Shown one piece after another: positions 50,601 to 62,600 of a DNA stretch of 64,000 nt. The notes under the pieces are model-generated. The model was not told the DNA's origin and ran no database searches. It saw only the letters and a program-made list of their open reading frames with translations. Positions within the stretch are counted from its first letter, which is position 1, and every line of letters begins with the position of its first letter. Origin of the DNA: Membranipora membranacea (lineage: Eukaryota; Bryozoa; Gymnolaemata; Cheilostomatida; Membraniporidae); contig OU612074.1 in assembly GCA_914767715.1 (NCBI GenBank), positions 1,565,501 through 1,629,500 of the forward strand, given 5' to 3'. The position numbers and the translations under genes are program-made.

Positions 50601-53600
50601 TGCACCCGAATCACATTTCTCACCCTGAGAAATACAGTAACCTCAGTAGTACTTTAGGGCGGGATTTAAATCACAGCAGTGATTATTGGCTATGTGTAAT
50701 CTGAAGTAAACGCTGCATACAACAAATCACATGTGATCCCGGAAAATAATGAAAATGATGGACTTTGATTTTTCTTTTGCTAGTAGTCATTTTTGTACTG
50801 CTGCACTTTGTCTGTTTGCTGGGAAATCCTGTGTCATTTTGTAAATAATACAACTTCTATTACAGTATTGGAGCACTCACAAACTTAGAGGAGCTTCTGT
50901 TAAATGAAAATAGAAGCCTCAGCACCTTACCTGATGAGATTGGAGATTTGAAGAATCTTAAAAAGCTAGATCTAAGAGAGTGCAATCTTACAGGGATACC
51001 TGATAGGTAAGTAATATAATTTCATTACTCGGAAACGTAATAATCTCCCACATCACATGAAGTGGTTAGCGTTATCCTGAACTAAAAAGAATAAATAACT
51101 GGGTATCATTATCACTTAAGGGTGTAAATATGATATTCATGAAATATGTTGGTCTAACTTTTCAAAGCAGTGTAAACGATGTGATTTGGTCCACAACATT
51201 TTTTTTAAGTATGTGGATATATTATCTATTGGCTCCGGAGAGGGAACTAAATTTGATGTGACTTTTCTCTGTGAGTAGTTAGAAGGGAAAGGTTAGCTTT
51301 GAATTTTTTTAGTATTATACTGAAGAAATGATAGTTTATTCTCTTATTACAGTATTGGGTCACTAACAAACTTAGAGGAGATTGATTTATGTATGAATAA
51401 GAGCCTTCATACCTTACCCAGCAGGATAGGAGATCTGAAGAATGTTAAAAAGTTAGATCTACATCATTGTGATCTAACAGAGATACCTGAGAGGTCAGTT
51501 TAATTTGTTTAATGGGAATAAGATGGGTGACTTATGGTTCACCAGCCAAGATAGGGGGTCAGCGATCTTGGCTTTACCTTTTACCTCAAACATGTAGGTT
51601 TGGAACTTGAGAGCCCAGCGCTCAACCTGTTTTCCTCTATGCCTTAATAGGCATACAGTTTATTTTGATGTGAATGATTTTGCCTAGTTACCAGGTCAGA
51701 AAATGAAAATCAGATATTAACACTGCGCCCACACTACCTAATCCAGTAATTCTATCCAGTCTGCAGACAGTAATCCATCTTAAGATTCGGAGTCTTTTAT
51801 TGTGGGATTTATTTCACTTTCAGTTAACACAATAATGTCTAGATTTGTAAGATGAACGATGGTGATTTATGGTCATGGTTCCTTCCAGCATTATATTTTG
51901 TATTAAAGGAAAATATTGAAATGGTTTTAGATGCAGTAATTATGCCTCGGTCTGCGGTATGTTACTGTTCATTGATCATGGGGTATTATCTGTTTAATGA
52001 CTCTGTCGCACCATGGCTGACCATTGGCAAGTCAACAAGTCTGATGGCTTTTTGGGCAGCAGAGTGCATCAGATACCCACTCTGTGGCCAAATCTGCATG
52101 CGATTGTGTGATCCATACCAGGCAGCCCAGCAGCTCCCTTCACTCCCAGATCCTGCTTATTCTAGTTATGTACTGCATATCAGGGTTCTGAACAGATCAG
52201 TATCATTTCTCTGTTTATTGCGCACACATTCAACACCTCCAATCGCTACTACTTACCTCTTCAGCTGGCTATTGTAATATGATATGATGATCATAGGTTT
52301 GTTCAAGTGTCCGAGGATCCCTCTAGCTTGTACTTGTCAAGCACATAGTCTTTGACTTACGTTGTCTCATCTAGGCTCTTCACGATAGACCTGGTCCTCT
52401 ATGGTGCTGCCTCTACCTGCTTGCTTGTCTTCTCCGAGTAAATTGCTGATATAGGATGACAGTTCGCTGTGCGCAACAGCCTTCCCACATCAGATCTGTG
52501 TCTGCTCAGCAAAAGGCAAATTGTGCCAGGTTCTTGTTCAAGATTTTACTGATTTTTTTAATCCGAGGGTTCTATGCCAGTCTTTTTTTTCGTTGCTGAG
52601 CATGTCCCCAGAGTTCTGAAGTGCTGCTTGGCACAGATGACAGTCCCATACAATCCCTGGCAATTTCAGATTTTGGATTTGGTAGCTCTTTGGGCTTGTA
52701 CAGTACATACACATACCTCAGATCGGAAGGGGACAATTTCTAAACTAATACATCGTTTCATATGAATTATTCTGTGTAAAAGCGTTTCATTCATAACTAC
52801 CGCATAACTAGCTACCAGACTATATAACTGATTTGGTCTTTCTTATTATAAAAATAACCAATAATGAGGTGAAAAATACTTTATTCCCTCCAATCTGATT
52901 GTGAAAGTTTCAATTATCGAACATTACATAAATTTCATTAGTTGGATCCTGACAGTTTTTAAATTTTGGACTGCTAAGTGAGCGTATTGAAAAGTGAAAA
53001 GAACCACAGGTCAGCACAATGCAATTATAATTCAAAGTAAACGGTGAGTTGGCTGAATGAAAGGAGTGCCCTTTTCAATTTCATAACAAAAGAAACTGAT
53101 CCAAGTTGCCATCAATCAGCCAACTTACGAAATTTATGCAATGAAGATGAGTAATTATTTGGACCGAGGTCAGTAATAAAGGCACCAACAATCAATGAAA
53201 ACGTTACTCACCATCAAGCGCCCTGTTTGCGGAGCTGCCTCAATGACTCACCCCTCACAAGAAAGAGTGAAGCGATTCAAGTACAAAAATACAAATGCTA
53301 CCCCCTGGCGTATTCTTACAAGAACTTCAATATGAATTTGATATGACTTTCTCTGTGAGTAGCCACACACACATCACATGCACCCGAATCACATTTCTCA
53401 CCCTGAGAAATACAGTAACCTCAGTAGTACTTTAGGGCGGGATTTAAATCACAGCAGTGATTATTGGCTATGTGTAATCTGAAGTAAACGCTGCATACAA
53501 CAAATCACATGTGATCCCGGAAAATAATGAAAATGATGGACTTTGATTTTTCTTTTGCTAGTAGTCATTTTTGTACTGCTGCACTTTGTCTGTTTGCTGG

Positions 53601-56600
53601 GAAATCCTGTGTCATTTTGTAAATAATACAACTTCTATTACAGTATTGGAGCACTCACAAACTTAGAGGAGCTTCTGTTAAATGAAAATAGAAGCCTCAG
53701 CACCTTACCTGATGAGATTGGAGATTTGAAGAATCTTAAAAAGCTAGATCTAAGAGAGTGCAATCTTACAGGGATACCTGATAGGTAAGTAATATAATTT
53801 CATTACTCGGAAACGTAATAATCTCCCACATCACATGAAGTGGTTAGCGTTATCCTGAACTAAAAAGAATAAATAACTGGGTATCATTATCACTTAAGGG
53901 TGTAAATATGATATTCATGAAATATGTTGGTCTAACTTTTCAAAGCAGTGTAAACGATGTGATTTGGTCCACAACATTTTTTTTAAGTATGTGGATATAT
54001 TATCTATTGGCTCCGGAGAGGGAACTAAATTTGATGTGAATTTTCTCTGTGAGTAGTTAGAAGGGAAAGGTTAGCTTTGAATTTTTTTAGTATTATACTG
54101 AAGAAATGATAGTTTATTCTCTTATTACAGTATTGGGTCACTAACAAACTTAGAGGAGATTGATTTATGTATGAATAAGAGCCTTCATACCTTACCCAGC
54201 AGGATAGGAGATCTGAAGAATGTTAAAAAGTTAGATCTACATCATTGTGATCTAACAGAGATACCTGAGAGGTCAGTTTAATTTGTTTAATGGGAATAAG
54301 ATGGGTGACTTATGGTTCACCAGCCAAGATAGGGGGTCAGCGATCTTGGCTTTACCTTTTACCTCAAACATGTAGGTTTGGAACTTGAGAGCCCAGCGCT
54401 CAACCTGCTTTCCTCTATGCCTTAATAGGCATACAGTTTATTTTGATGTGAATGATTTTGCCTAGTTACCAGGTCAGAAAATGAAAATCAGATATTAACA
54501 CTGCGCCCACACTACCTAATCCAGTAATTCTATCCAGTCTGCAGACAGTAATCCATCTTAAGATTCGGAGTCTTTTATTGTGGGATTTATTTCACTTTCA
54601 GTTAACACAATAATGTCTAGATTTGTAAGATGAACGATGGTGATTTACGGTCATGGTTCCTTCCAGCATTATATTTTGTATTAAAGGAAAATATTGAAAT
54701 GGTTTTAGATGCAGTAATTATGCCTCGGTCTGCGGTATGTTACTGTTCATTGATCATGGGGCATTATCTGTTTAATGACTCTGTCGCACCATGGCTGACC
54801 ATTGGCAAGTCAACAAGTCTGATGGCTTTTTGGGCAGCAGAGTGCATCAGATACCCACTCTGTGGCCAAATCTGCATGCGATTGTGTGATCCATACCAGG
54901 CAGCCCAGCAGCTCCCTTCACTCCCAGATCCTGCTTATTCTAGTTATGTACTGCATATCAGGGTTCTGAACAGATCAGTATCATTTCTCTGTTTATTGCG
55001 CACACATTCAACACCTCCAATCGCTACTACTTACCTCTTCAGCTGGCTATTGTAATATGATATGATGATCATAGGTTTGTTCAAGTGTCCGAGGATCCCT
55101 CTAGCTTGTACTTGTCAAGCACATAGTCTTTGACTTACGTTGTCTCATCTAGGCTCTTCACGATAGACCTGGTCCTCTATGGTGCTGCCTCTACCTGCTT
55201 GCTTGTCTTCTCCGAGTAAATTGCTGATATAGGATGACAGTTCGCTGTGTGCAACAGCCTTCCCACATCATATCTGTGTCTGCTCAGCAAAAGGCAAATT
55301 GTGCCAGGTTCTTGTTCAAGATTTTACTGATTTTTTTAATCCGAGGGTTCTATGCCAGTCTTTTCTTTCGTTGCTGAGCATGTCCCCAGAGTTCTGAAGT
55401 GCTGCTTGGCACAGATGACAGTCCCATACAATCCCTGGCAATTTCAGATTTTGGATTTGGTAGCTCTTTGGGCTTGTACAGTACATACACATACCTCAGA
55501 TCGGAAGGGGACAATTTCTAAACTAGTACATCGTTTCATATGAATTATTCTGTGTAAAAGCATTTCATTCATAACTACCGCATAACTAGCTACCAGACTA
55601 TATAACTGATTTGGTCTTTCTTATTATAAAAATAACCAATAATGAGGTGAAAAATACTTTATTCCCTCCAATCTGATTGTGAAAGTTTCAATTATCGAAC
55701 ATTACATAAATTTCATTAGTTGGATCCTGACAGTTTTTAAATTTTGGACTGCTAAGTGAGCGTATTGAAAAGTGAAAAGAACCACAGGCAAGCACAATGC
55801 AATTATAATTCAAAGTAAACGGTGAGTTGGCTGAATGAAAGGAGTGCCCTTTTCAATTTCATAACAAAAGAAACTGATCCAAGTTGCCATCAATCAGCCA
55901 ACTTACGAAATTTATGCAATGAAGATGAGTAATTATTTGGACCGAGGTCAGTAATAAACGCACCAACAATCAATGAGCACCCAGAAAGGGTCTCCAAAAC
56001 TGCAGTGAAGTCCCCGGAAAACGCTGGCTACTCACTCGAGGGAAAACGTTACTCCCCATCAAGCGCCCTGTTTGCGGAGCTGCCTCAATGACTCACCCCT
56101 CACAAGAAAGAGTGAAGTGATTCAAGTACAGAAATACAAATGCTACCCCCTGGCGTATTCTTACAAGAACGTCAATATAAATTAAATCCAGAAAGTGAAT
56201 ATTGGTCTTTCAAAAATCAGACTAATTGAAATCTTTACACTTAATTCGTCGGAAGAAATGGATCATGACACTTCTAAGTGTCCTATTCCTTATTTGGTTT
56301 GTGGGATAGTTTCTGCTACCAGGTTGTGGTTCAGACCCAAGCCTGTTATTTTCCGGAGCTCTTGTCTTGCCTTGTGTGGGGGGGGGGGGGAGGGTGGTGG
56401 TACGAGACCGTACACTCCAGAGAACAGGTGATTGACACCCATAGTGCTCAAAGACCCCCGGGACAATTGTGATTATCACTGATAGAACACATCCTTGATG
56501 TTAGAAGGATGAGTAGTTCCATCGGTTGGTTTTGTGATTACAAGAGTTGTCTGAGTCTGAGAAGTGTGTGATATGTAAGCGTTTTGAGTTGAAGTAAGAT

Positions 56601-59600
56601 TTGAGTTTTGTGGTTTGTGGGTAAGGAGAAGCCAGGGTGAATCCCTCGAGACGAGAGCCGGAATCGAACCTGGGACCTCTCACTTGATAGAAAAGGATGT
56701 GATCATTTCGCTATCAAAGCTTCCAGAGCTCACTCTTTTGGAATTTTTCCAAGTAAAAAAGCCATGATATGTCCATGTGCGATTCAACATGTTTGCAATG
56801 CCTTGCATGTTAGAAACGCTCCCACTGTTATTCATTAACGACTACATTAACGACAAATTATATGTATTATCCAGACAGCTCTGCAGTGAGTGTTTTTTTC
56901 ACCTCGCTTCAACAAATCCAGCTGGTAATTGGCAAGCTATACCATCTACCCAAGCTCTACACAGGCAGCTTTGCGACTTGCTCTTGCTCTACCACCTGAG
57001 CTTTGTCTTTATTGTTCATTGTTGGTAAAATCTGTATTTTTGCAACCCGGATCCAATTCACACTGCCTTGTGAACTTTGTACAACTATCAATACACAACA
57101 ATTGGGCGGAGAAGTCGGTACAAATGCATTAGGGAGTTCCTTAGTTATTATGAAATGTGAAAACATGCATAACTATCTGGTTGATTCTGACTAGGTTATT
57201 TATTTCGTATTTATTGAATGAAGCGGAGTTGTCTTGTTGAATGCCAAAATTCATGCCAGGTGTCTAGACTAGTAATGTTAGCTTTGAGATCCGATCAATG
57301 CTCAGAGTGCTATGTATCAGTGAACCACAAGGATGTGTGACACTGTGACTTTTAGTGTCTTGGTTATTGCACATTTCCAGAGGGAGAGAACTATTTCTAG
57401 TAGTGATTTATGACACTCTTGTCATTTCCTTGGCTCACCTGTATATCAGGTTAATGTTATAATGTTTATAAACCCGAACAACATTTCAGATTTTAGGAGT
57501 GATGTTTGACAGTTCTCTTTCTTTCTCTTAGTATTTCAGAGTTATCAGGTTTGCGAGCGCTAGACGTCAGTGAAAATAAATCTCTGAAAAGACTCCCAGC
57601 AAGCATCGGTAAGCTCTGCAAGCTCCAAAGCCTTAGCACTACGTCATGCATTTCAATGACTTTCCCTCCGTCGGCTGTCCGTAAACAAGGATTGAAAGCT
57701 GTTCTCAAGTACTTGGATGATAATGACAAGTGCGGTCACAGAAGCTTTCAATTCATTCCAGTAACTGTCATCGGTGAAAGTATGGCTGGGAAGACAAGTC
57801 TTGTAAAGACTATGCAGGGTGATAAGAGATCGCTTACAAAACGTTCAGGTGTCAACAAGTTAGATGAGGCTACCAAAGTGTTTAAAGTGAGCGAGGCAAA
57901 AACTAATGAGAACTCAACTCTAGTGTTTCATGACTTTGGTGGTCAGGTGATATATCACTTCACCTACCCACTCTCCTCTAGATATCAGTTTGTACCAATG
58001 CTAGTCATCAACATAGCCGAGTTTGACAGTCTTGTAAATATGAACGGTGTAGAGGCTGCTTGTGAGAAGCTTTGTTTCGATTGGCTCAGTCATCTTTATA
58101 TCTCCTGTCCCCAAGCTGGCCCTCCTCTTCTAGTGCTTACACATCGTGACATGATGAAAAGTGCCAAAGTGTTTAGAGAGAGGAAAAGACAACTGATTGA
58201 GGCGACCGAGACTCTGCGTCTGAGAATAATAAGGGAGGAAAAAACTATGGCACCCGAATCCAGTTCATTCTTCTCGATGACAAGTTTCTGTGATACAGCA
58301 AAGCCTCTCCTCACAGTTCACAAGCCCATGGTTGTTTATAAAGGATCTGGAAAGAGTGCAGTTGCCAATCTCAAATCTGCACTGCACATGATTGGGTTAT
58401 CAATCCTCACAGAGCTTCCAGAAAACTGGTACATCTTTATGAATCTGTGTGCAGGGAAGACAGATAAGCCCTATCTGACACTCGTTGAGCTAGAGCTGTG
58501 GTTCCCAGAAGACAAAGATCACATCGTTCTCCAGTATCTTCATGAGATTGGCAAGGTTATGTGGTACAAAGAGAGGGACAAACTAGCTAACATTGTATTC
58601 CATCGCATTGACCTGCTCACAAAGTTGGTTGAGTTGCTCTTTGATCATTCCAGCCAGGAGGCCTGGGATCAGCGTTTGAAGAATTTTATACAATACAAAC
58701 ATGATGGTCAGGGAATCGGCAAACGAAAGTATGAGAATATGGTTGACAAGTTTCAGACCACTGGAGTAATGAACTCGATACTCCTGTCTAACCTGATCGA
58801 CAGTGAGTCCGTGTTAGATCCTGAGGTCGCGACAGAAGTGCTGAAAGTCTTCCATCTGATATGTGGTCCGATATCAGAAGGAAGTGAAACCCACTATATC
58901 ATCCCCTACTTCAGTAAGAAAGTAATATCTGTCCTAGAAATAGAAGGATACATTCCAATGAAAGTTGAAATTTGCTTCGATGGCCTGCCACTACCGACCT
59001 ACGTGTACCACCTGCTGACTGCAATATTCGTAGATCTCAACATCACACCTCTAAATCACATAGAAGTGGGTATGAATGGCGCGTGTATCATGGAGAATGA
59101 TGGAACAGTGAAATACCTATTTCACAGTCACTCTGAGAGAAATGTGACCATCCTGACATTGACCAATTCGAAGGACATTGCCAACTCCTGGACTAGTCAG
59201 TTGTCTAATTTGAGGCATCTTACAGAGAAACTGAAAGCTGTGTGGAAGGGAGCACATTTTGAGACAGTATTTTACTGCTCACACTGTCTGCTCACCAAGC
59301 AACTCCATCCTACCATAGAGGTAGATCCAGATTGGGATGACATACTCAAGAAACCTTACACAGGCGCTGAACTATGTAAATGTACAAAGGATATAGCAAA
59401 CAAAGGACTTTCCATACCGTTTCCTCTTCTCAACCCTTGTGAGTGGATTTTTACTTTTGACCATCTATCAAATTCCCATAGTGCACATGCCAATGTCTAA
59501 ACCTGTCCTGTCTAAGTTTCAAACAATTTTTTAGGGAGAAGCATACCATCCTCGTTTGATCCCGTCAAATTTACACTACAAATAATGTCAGCCATATTTG

Positions 59601-62600
59601 AGCTTGTTCATATTCTTTCTTCTTGTAAAAAAAAGCCTCAAGTGATTAGTCAGCATTCACTATTCTTTTACTTGGAAGGTGGTAGCATAATAAAGAGTGG
59701 AATCCAGACTTTGGACAGGAGCTTACTGGAATATCAGCGTAGTCAGCAATCTCTAAGTTTGTTTTAATTTGCTTCACGAAAATTAACTCTTAAGCAGAAA
59801 GTGCATTTGCTGTTAATAATGATTGCAAATTCTCTGCCATTCCTTCTAAGTCAATTTAGTCGGCTTCAGTGCTACATAGGAGTAACTTTAATTTGTAAAT
59901 GCTTTAATTTTAATATACAATGTCAGTCCCTATTACAAGAAACATTTGTCATCAGTAGGGAAATCAATTGCACATACAACAAGTCACTGCCTCATGCCTT
60001 GTTTATATAGTGGTCTTTTATATCTTCTAGCTTGCTCATCATCTCTTCCTGGAGCTGCTGTACCACCAGCTGAGCTAGAAGAGATAATGGCCATCATCAA
60101 CTCAGATACAGCACTGATTAATCTAGAGCCAGTTACAGTTGATGGAGCTGCACCTACCTCAACCAAGAAGGTATGAGATGTTTTGAGTAGCGATCACAGT
60201 TTTCTCCGTGATTCACTCATTCTGAACAGTTACGTTACCAATTGGAAAAGGAACTTGATAGAGATAATGAAAACTTGTCGTAAAGCGGGAGCAAAAACAT
60301 TAGCTTAGTTATTGACGACAGATGAGCTGACCAGATTTACAGTCCATAAGATTTGTTATGTACTGTACTATACAAACTGTGCTGCTCTTGAATGTAGAGG
60401 AATTCTTGATACAACTGTTTCTTGATTGTGTATTTATAGGGAGTAAATCCGATGTCTGAAACACGAGGAAGAGCTCTTATTATCTCTAACTCATACAACA
60501 ATACAAGACAAGGCTCAGAACATGATTATGCTAATATGAAGCGGATGTTGGAGAAGCTCGGATATATCACTGTAGGAGGTCACAGAAGTTATCAGGCACA
60601 TGTAAGCATCATTCCAATTGGACCCAAACCAGCCTTCTCTATGACCTTAAGCGCTACCCATACAAAGCTCCTGATTATCCAGTTCAGTCTTGTTATATTG
60701 CTTCTGCCTCATTTTTTACAGGAGGTGATCACAGAGATACATAAGGAGACACAGCTAGTCGACGATCAGACAAGAGAATATGTACACAGACATCTCAGAT
60801 CGTTTATATTAGTTATCACAAGTCATGGTGATCAAGGAGTAGTAGGCGGATCAGACGGGAAACAGATAGAGATCACAGAAATTATGGACCTGCTCTCTCC
60901 TAAGAATTTCCCTGCTATGGAGAAGAAGCCAAAGATCGTTATAATACAGGCCTGTGCAGGCAGTAAGTAAAGTAACACTGGCACACCATTAATCTTGGCT
61001 AGGTCCTCGAGCGGTAGTCTATATGTTTGCATAGCTATCATGCCCCTCTACTCCATTGATAGTAGGGCGAGAGTATACTAAATGGAGGAGTAGTACCTCA
61101 CATCAAAACATAGTCTTGCCTTTCTCTTCTCCTCTTCAGTGATCTGTAATACTCCCTGTTTTATTTCTTATTTTTCCAGGTAAGAGAGAAATGCTGCGCA
61201 CAGATTGGCATGCTCAGGCTGCAGCCAATCAGAATCAGCCTGGAGGTGACCAGCGTGTACCTGATGATTATACAACAGACAGCACTGCTCATGATATATC
61301 TACCTCTGATTTCATCATCATGCAGTCAAGCTTTGACTGTAAGTTGCATATCATCATATTTCAGCTTTTTCAAAAAGCTATTTATTTGAGCATTTTATGC
61401 TTACATCTGTAAGCACTTCGAACAAGCTTCACAAGAAACATTCAATAAGCTATATCGCATTGCACGTGTGTGATAGAAATATTTTGTTGACACACAAAAT
61501 ATAAGCTTGTAACTAGTCTGAATGCCGCAAATCATTCACATCAGCATAGCATTTTCTCTACTCAGTCACATTCCAGAAGTAAGCTAGTAAGCTACTTAAC
61601 TAGCTAGCATATCGATCTGAACTGATAGTTAAAACTTTTTGGATGATTTTATTATTGCGATTTGACTACTCTTTTTACAGCGTTTGTCTCACCAAGAAGT
61701 CCTGTCGTAGGCTCACCATATATCAGAGCACTTGTGGCTGTATTCTACAAGTATGCTCATAGACTTCATGTAGAGGAACTAGCAGATATTGTAAGTTTAG
61801 AGGTTTTTCAACTACTGAGTATGAGTGTGGAACTTATTGAGCGGCTTCATCGGCTTCGGCGGTTTTATCAATTCATTTGACTTACTGATTCGTTGGTTGA
61901 CTGATAACAGATTTTATAAGCTCAAGAAGTGTGAAACAAGGTACTAAATTCTCACATATTTGCCCTTCATCTATAGATCAGATTGATTGTGGCAAAAATC
62001 GGAGTACAAAACACAGAATACCTGTTGGGAACCAGAAGATACCGTGGGAACCCTCAGGAGGCTCATGTTGCCTCAATGCCTCAGACTAGATGCACATTTC
62101 TAGGGTACAAGTTCTATCTCAGGCCTTTGAGGATAGACAACCATCCAAATAGACTCAGAAATCCAGTGTTACCAAATCCTACAACAACCAGGATTGAACA
62201 ACAACCTGGTAAGTGTTACATATGAGTTTACTTCTTCTCACATTATGCTTGTTCTCCTCCTTATATAGTTGAGTCATGCATTGGTTCTGTTAGTGATTTA
62301 AGTTTCGTTCTCACATGCCTTACTTTACCATAACATATGAGATTATGATGAACCTGCGTCTTACCTCGGCCAAAACCAATCATGATTAATCGGCCTCATC
62401 TGACCTCTCCTTCATTCTAATCGAGTTTTTTTCCCGTAAGACTTGGACTAAGGCTCAACCCCCAGTCCTGTAGCTCAAGTTAGATACGATATCAATGCAT
62501 TGTACGGATCACAAATATGAAGAAAAAAACTTGGCAACAGCGTGACACCAACATAGTATTTAGGCAGGGTCAAACATTATTTCAGAAATTCTATTTTTCC

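Larger units (their letters stand above)
46966..57531 (+). repeat. Three tandem ~2.8-kb units, two LRR exons each
   Basis: Boundaries recur at about 46966, 49621, 52420 and 55198 (marker gtcttctcc-agtaaattgc). Each unit holds LRR exon type A (48218, 50866, 53644; LTNLE(K/E)LLL...[14 protein letters not shown]) and type B (48707, 51353, 54131; [19 protein letters not shown]), all 141 nt in phase 2-2. Units two and three are almost identical. Unit one lacks ~153 bp at 49288. A fourth, partial unit from 55198 diverges near 55972-56190, after which the sequence is unrelated intron up to 57531. Confidence 0.88.

Noticed and set aside
49206-55055. Three copies of a 90-141-residue plus-strand frame (starting MNDGDL)
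   Set aside because: Located in introns of the 2.8-kb units; no domain, no splice sites that fit the phase-2 chain, and length varies only through the 153-bp indel. A transposon origin is possible but unproven.
56650-56727. Functional tRNA gene
   Set aside because: The B box is good, but the T-stem, acceptor stem and anticodon arm do not pair; called a SINE head or tRNA relic instead.
57506-57531. ATG at 57506 as the start of a 664-residue Roc-COR gene
   Set aside because: The bases before 57532 are the polypyrimidine tract and AG of a splice acceptor; the phase joins LRR exon 54131-54271 exactly.
59439-59500. Stop at 59500 as the end of the Roco protein
   Set aside because: A consensus GTGAGT donor at 59439 leads in correct phase to the exon at 60031 and on to the caspase exons; the tail after 59438 has no COR similarity. 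An intron-retained short isoform remains possible.
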